From Druceiella hillmani (lineage: Eukaryota > Arthropoda > Insecta > Lepidoptera > Hepialidae): a stretch of DNA of 64,000 nt. Within the stretch, counting starts at the first letter, position 1, and every line of letters starts with the position of its first letter. The notes beneath the pieces were generated by a model, which saw only the letters and a program-made list of their open reading frames with translations, searched no databases and had not been told where the DNA came from. Below, piece after piece: positions 58,601-64,000 of the stretch. Made by a program: the position numbers and the translations under genes. The stretch is from positions 372,001 to 436,000 of the forward strand of contig JAYKKI010000138.1 in NCBI GenBank assembly GCA_039881145.1. The letters are read 5' to 3'.

Positions 58601-61600
58601 AACAATATTACTGTTACTTATATGAATCTCAAGTTTCATTTTTATTAGTGTTTATTTGATTCAATATCACGAAAACATTTAGACTGACCATAAATTGAAT
58701 AAAAAAATAAATACGAATACACACTGTAATGGTGTTTATTCTTTAACTGTCAATAATATTAAATTTTTAATTTCGTATATGTTGCAGGGGATCAAGGCAA
58801 ACGCTAATGACGTATTTGTACACGCTTTGAGTTGACGTAATAGAAAAAATATAAAGGTATGAATATAAAGGTACACTCTGGCAAAAGAACCTAAATAATC
58901 TTCAAACTTAAAAATTTAATGAATTACGGTCTAATTTCTACTAATAAATATTAAAACACTTTGTTGTCAATAAAGGTAGCACGATTTTAATATAAAATTA
59001 TATGCTATTTTTATCCTTTCGCTTGTTTCCTTTATAACTTCCCGGAACCATAAAAAAATCACGACGTAGTGTAAGCTCTACATAGATTTTCTACAAATAG
59101 CGTAAAAGCTCTCACTTGCTACGAAAATTGGAGCTTTCACCATTTTGAAGGAAAATTTATTACAAAAAATATCATAAAGCCGACATTTGTCACCGACCAT
59201 CTTCGTCTGAAATATGTTCGAGAATTATTGTAAATACATATATACATATGTTGAATATAAAAATGGAAACCGAACGAAAACGAGAGGTAAGATTTTGTCG
59301 ATTGTTACACGAAAATAAGGTCACTCTATTTGACCAATGGCTCTAGAGCCCTGTCGTCGAAAGAAATAATAATTTCTTATGATTTATTATTATACGTAGG
59401 GCTGGATACTGGTGAAAGTTACATCATTTCATATTTATACTGAAACGTAACCGAGATACTACTCCTTCAGAAGAAATTTTAGAGAACGTGAAATGTGAAA
59501 TAATTCCTATTATTTTGTTCCAAATCATTGGCATATACGCTTAATCTTCTAATTGAAAGCAAACCCTCGTGAAATGTTTTTTTTATAATAAATCGATGTA
59601 ACAATATGTTTTACATTATAATTTTTGCAGCGAATATTTACTATTCAAAAAATAATCCAGATATTTAAGTATTAAGCATAAAAGAAAAAGCAAAAAAAAA
59701 CGAATTGCATGAAAATACGTTTTAAATTTAAAATTTATTAAAGCCATGCTTTTTGCTAATTAATAGCGAACGACCTCCATAATTGTCAAATATTTTAATT
59801 TTAAAATCTTTTTTATTTGAATAGAATAAAACAGTGAAAAACTAACTTTTGCAAAAATGCAATTACACATTATAGGACACATAAATACACACATCTTACA
59901 TTGAGGTCATTGACCTCTTTGTACCTTTCTATTTTTTTCAAAACCTTCATTCCATTCCACTATAAAAATTCCTTTCATTAAACTATAAAAATATTAATAA
60001 TTTCAAAAATCTTCGGATTTACAAAAAAAAGGACATTAAAGAAATAAACTGGTTTGTCGATGAATTTAGATACTGCTTCGAGAGCCTTTTCACCCCCCAA
60101 ATCTTACATAAAACATTTTGATTTTACGGATGATGTTTTCTTAGTTGTGCCATGATAATTAAAAATGGCATAAAATAAACGATACAACCATGCTACACGA
60201 ATATTCTCCTGAACTTAAATCTATTTAAAAGCCCTTTGTGATATTGTCGTAAAAGTTGTTTTTTTTGTTATTGGTCTTATACAATATTTGTATCATCAGA
60301 CTTGAGGCAGAGTAAAACATTACTCATTGAAACCGCGCCTCTCTCGCCACCCGATTTATATTTTCTTTAAAAACGATAACGAGATACTCAGATTAATTGG
60401 CTGCGTGCAAACTACACAATAGGGGCAAGAAAATCGATCACTTTACTCAAAAGTGGAAGAAAATGGAAAAATTTAAAGCCTCCATATAAATATTTTCATA
60501 TATAATATAATTTACTTACGTTTTCACTTTTATGCATCAAAAGTTAATTTTCGAAAGGGATATAATAGTTATTATGTCGTAAATTGTAAAATCACTTTCA
60601 GAAACAGCAAATATACATTTTGGAGATTTCCAATATGTAATAGAAAATTGGATTAAATGATGTAAAAAGAGAAAAGGTCAGAAATGTATCTTATCTTCGC
60701 ACCGTAACGCCGTACTAATGCATTCATTTGGTTAAGCTAAAAAGGAAAAAAAAGTTATATAGTCAAAGTTTGGACAACTATCTTCTTAATATCATTCATT
60801 AATAAAAGTATTTGATTGGATATTTTCTCTGCCTTTCAATATAATAACTAGACAAATAACAAATACAAACACGTTTTTTTTTTAGACGCAAATAATACTT
60901 ACTTTTCTTCAACAAAACTAACGAAACAACAATGAATTGTGGTTCAAGCTTACAAAGTCAAGAAAACATTGCAAATAACTTCAGTGACTGGTCTTAATTT
61001 TATAATATTGACATAATAAACCTATTGAAGCGCATAAATAGTCGGCGCTGATGTCAGGCACCCAGCGAAAAAACTACGGAAATTGTAGAAAGAAAAAAAT
61101 CATTTGTTTCTGAAAAAATAATTTTTTTCTTTCTCTTAAAAGATAAAGTAAATAAAATTGGCAAAAAGTGCTTATAGATATTTTTAAGAAACTCCAAAAT
61201 ATCAAATTTCACTTCAATCGATGGAGTGATTTAAACAATAAACCTTGCGATGGATATACTTTGCGAGTAGGATCATTTTATATTAAACCCTAACTATAAT
61301 TTTTTCGTGATAAGAAAATGTTGCAATCACTTTTATTGTCGCTTGAAAATAAAAAAAAGTATGGGTACGTGGAAATTTGTCCAAAATGCAACTCATCTAA
61401 TTTAACTGATACATAAATTAATCCATTTATGTTAACTTCCAACTTAAAGCTCTATTACGGCAAGAACATAAATAGACCCTTTTTTTCTTTTATTTCTTTT
61501 ATTTATTCCTTCATAATATCTCACTTAGAGTCATTTATATATATAACCGTTTTTTTCATTTATTTAATATACGCACTTCCACCATTTTATTATTGACATT

Positions 61601-62200
61601 AGTAAATAAAGCAAATTTGTTTGTTTGCTTATTTGTTTCTTCACGCTTATGTCTGAAGCCAAGTGGCTTTAAAAATATTTTAGCATTAGAAAACTCCTAT
61701 TTTGAGATAAATTAAAAGCTGTATGTAAATACATTCCCGTAAACTGTTGATTAATTCAATGAAGAAAAAATAGCATATTTATTTATTATTCTTTGACCAA
61801 AAATTATTATTTTGAATCCCCAAGGAACCTTACACTTTGTCGAAAGGAAGTGGATCCCTGCTGGTAAAAATATGATAAATCCGGAAAAAACAGCTGCTCG
61901 CACATTTTTATTGCATAGACTACCTAAACAATTTCACATATATCAAAATGTTGCATTCTAGAATTATTGGTATTAAAATTTTACCCATGTCTGCAACGAA
62001 ATACATCATGATTCCTCGAACAGAACACGAAGAAATAGTTCTTAGTCAAAATCCTATTTACGAAATTGTAAGTCACTTACTCAAATAATCTTTATCAACC
62101 CCAAATAAGGTACAAGGGTATACACAAGCTAGAGGCGTAAAAAGTTCAAAAGCACTGCAAAACAGAAAACTCAGGCATCAAATTGAAACCGCAATAAATA
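55693..62200. other. AT-rich gene-free stretch
   Basis: About 6.5 kb with no supportable gene. The frames at 56343-56543, 56673-56879, 56900-57115 and 57397-57579 lack recognisable motifs. A 12-bp perfect palindrome, GGCTCTAGAGCC, lies at 59339-59350. Confidence 0.45.
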
Positions 62201-62700
62201 ATAAAAGCTCAAGTAAAACGTAAACTACAAACGTAATGTTCAAATGCGGATCGTATTAAGCTCGGTTCACCGAACTGCAAGTATGAGACGACAATGTTCA
62301 GCATCGATAAGGAGAGCTGGCGGAAAGCTACATATTTACATGATCTGTCATTGAAAATAATGGGCTTACAATGCGATTGCTTTAACCTCATAGTACGTAA
62401 GTAACTTGAATTGGAAATTCGCGTGCAAAACGAGAATAATACATATTTCGTTACAATTTCATTTTGCTATTATAGAATGATTCGAAACGTGGCCATAAAC
62501 AAAAACACGTCAAAAGAGTTCGGAACCTGTATATAAATATCGCTATCTTAATCGGAAATCCATGCGAGCGGAGCAGCGGATGGGCGTATCTGGTACTCTC
62601 AGTTATACTCATACTATTTTGTATGGGTATAACTGAATGCGACCTTCCCCTTTTGCTAAATTGAGTTACTAATCGGTTGAATCGTACATGAAGAAAGTAA
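62201..62700. other. GC-elevated patch, possible regulatory or exonic DNA
   Basis: Contains CTCGGTTCACCGAACTGC, GTTCAGCATCGATAAGGAGA, GCTGGCGGAAAGC, ATGGGCTTACAATGCGATTG and GAGCGGAGCAGCGGATGGGC, clearly richer in G and C than the surroundings. The minus-strand frames 62209-62391 and 62451-62708 match nothing I know. A hairpin sits inside it (62600-62635). Confidence 0.25.
62600..62635. repeat. Hairpin, 15-bp arms, one mismatch
   Basis: CAGTTATACTCATAC, loop TATTTT, then GTATGGGTATAACTG, which is the reverse complement except for one base. Confidence 0.8.
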
Positions 62701-64000
62701 GTCCTCAAATAAATATTGTAAAATTAATTATAAAAATTTTATTTCATTTTGGTATAAAATTTATTTTATTCACTATTTGATTACTACCTCCACCACATTT
62801 AAACATGAATTTTTTTTAGAAGAAAATCTTTTTCCATTAAGAAGTAATCGCGTATATAAATAAGTAAATTAACTTTATGTAAAGTATTATAGTAGAAATA
62901 TAATGAACCATTAAGCGATTTAATTAAAACGTGATAAATGAAGCTAAGGGATAAAATGCATTTAGAACAGAAAATACTTATTTATTTTAAGAAACTTTTA
63001 CCTAAATTTTATCCAAAAAACTTGAAAATAAAACTTTAATTAACATTTTTATTTTAGCCCTTGAAATACTGACTCATATGTTTTATGACTATTTTCAATT
63101 CGTAGTACCATATAAAACATCCTTTCAATGTAAGTACGTATACCTATCCCTCTTTTGCAATGAGAATTATAATACGATAATAATAAAATAACCTTCACCT
63201 TAGTAGAATATTTGAAATAAATTAAATTCCCAATTTCATATATTTTTATATTTTGTTAGATAAGACTACACACAACTCAATATTTTGTATTAAATTTTAA
63301 CAACAACCCAATATATTATAATTAATCTTTTCAATGCCCAATTGTTTCTTGCTGATAATAAAAAGTCTAAATCACGAGATTGCGTGTATCGGATATTAAA
63401 AGTAGGATGATTTTTAAGGAAGGAAAATTAATCTCAAAATCGACGAAAAATCCAACAGCACCCTTTAAAATTCCGATATAAGTTTTTATTTCAAGACCTT
63501 TTTGTTTACATTTCTATTAACCTATTACAAATTCATATTTACTGATATTAGTACGTTCCTTATATGTTAGTACTTGGCTGTCATTTACTTGAATCATATA
63601 TTATCTATATATAATGGGGTAAAATAATGCAGACCAAATCACGCATTAGTTATTGACTATCGCATGGATTTTAAAGAAACTTGAATTTTGTATGGTCGAA
63701 GCTGAATCAACACTTTTAAATAAAAGTAATCAACATTATTGCTCAACTCTAATTAACGGCGATATTTCTTTCTTTCAAGAACAAATAAAATGTAGGGAGT
63801 TTTGCAATTATTCGTTAGATGGCGATCTGTATTTTATTTTTAAATAATTTTTAAAATTGAATAAAGCATTTGTATTTAAATAGCAATAACTTTCCTATGT
63901 TATTCTTGGGAACACTTCTAGATACAAACTTCAGGAGATAGTTTGAAGATCTAAAAATTTAATACACCACTAAGTTTCAGCACAAAAATTTAATACATCA
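62701..64000. other. AT-rich gene-free stretch
   Basis: No gene. The plus-strand frame 63653-63847 (64 residues) has no recognisable motif. Confidence 0.5.

Noticed and set aside
1..64000. tRNA, rRNA or other classical RNA genes
   Set aside because: No GGTTCRA-type T-loop with a matching acceptor stem was found by eye. The closest, AGGTTCAACTC at about 27698, has no acceptor or anticodon stem around it.

Overview
This is 64 kb of very AT-rich eukaryotic DNA with almost no protein-coding capacity of its own. It is probably intergenic or intronic sequence from an arthropod, most likely an insect. The evidence is the long stop-rich stretches with no gene cluster, many (TA)n microsatellites, candidate splice signals, and animal-type DNA transposons (pogo-like and Tc1-like). 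No host gene could be identified with confidence. I see no rRNA, tRNA, CRISPR array or prokaryote-type operon.

Layout. From 1 to about 28.7 kb the sequence is low-complexity AT-rich DNA. It carries a decayed 29-bp minisatellite (1783-2413), microsatellites, two degenerate repeat copies in opposite orientation (5.6-6.4 kb), a hammerhead-like fold-back element (17.9-18.1 kb), a small hairpin element (20.1-20.2 kb), a dispersed repeat with a second copy about 4 kb away (21.9 and 26.0 kb) and a three-copy degenerate repeat (27.4-27.75 kb). From 28708 to 32340 lies an almost intact pogo-like transposon. It has perfect 25-bp terminal inverted repeats, a TA duplication, nine AAAATGATC-type subterminal boxes, a probable 5'UTR intron, and one transposase frame (psq/CENP-B-type helix-turn-helix, DDD catalytic core, C-terminal PHD finger) broken by a single in-frame stop. 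From 34503 to 35512 is a Tc1-like transposase relic with a frameshift, a nonsense codon and a perfect 30-bp-arm palindrome at the place where the second catalytic Asp should be. From 38176 to 40929 is a satellite array of about 40 copies of a 69-bp unit, with dimeric higher-order structure and a dyad in every unit. A second hammerhead-like fold-back lies at 43278-43493. The rest (43.5-64 kb) is AT-rich DNA with microsatellites, short duplications, an alternating purine-pyrimidine tract (48.6-48.75 kb) and a few GC-elevated patches that could be cis-regulatory or exonic.

How the parts work together. Only the pogo-like element forms a coherent unit: transposase, binding boxes and TIRs. The Tc1 copy cannot encode a working enzyme. 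The fold-back pair shares a core with hammerhead geometry (CTGAAGA, stem, GAAA, mini-stem, GTC) and resembles ribozyme-bearing retroelement ends, but one extra base departs from the consensus. The most unusual items are the fold-back family, the satellite, the palindrome inside the Tc1 relic, and the tandem repeat whose first unit contains the pogo stop codon. All functional statements come from sequence inspection alone; no database search was possible.
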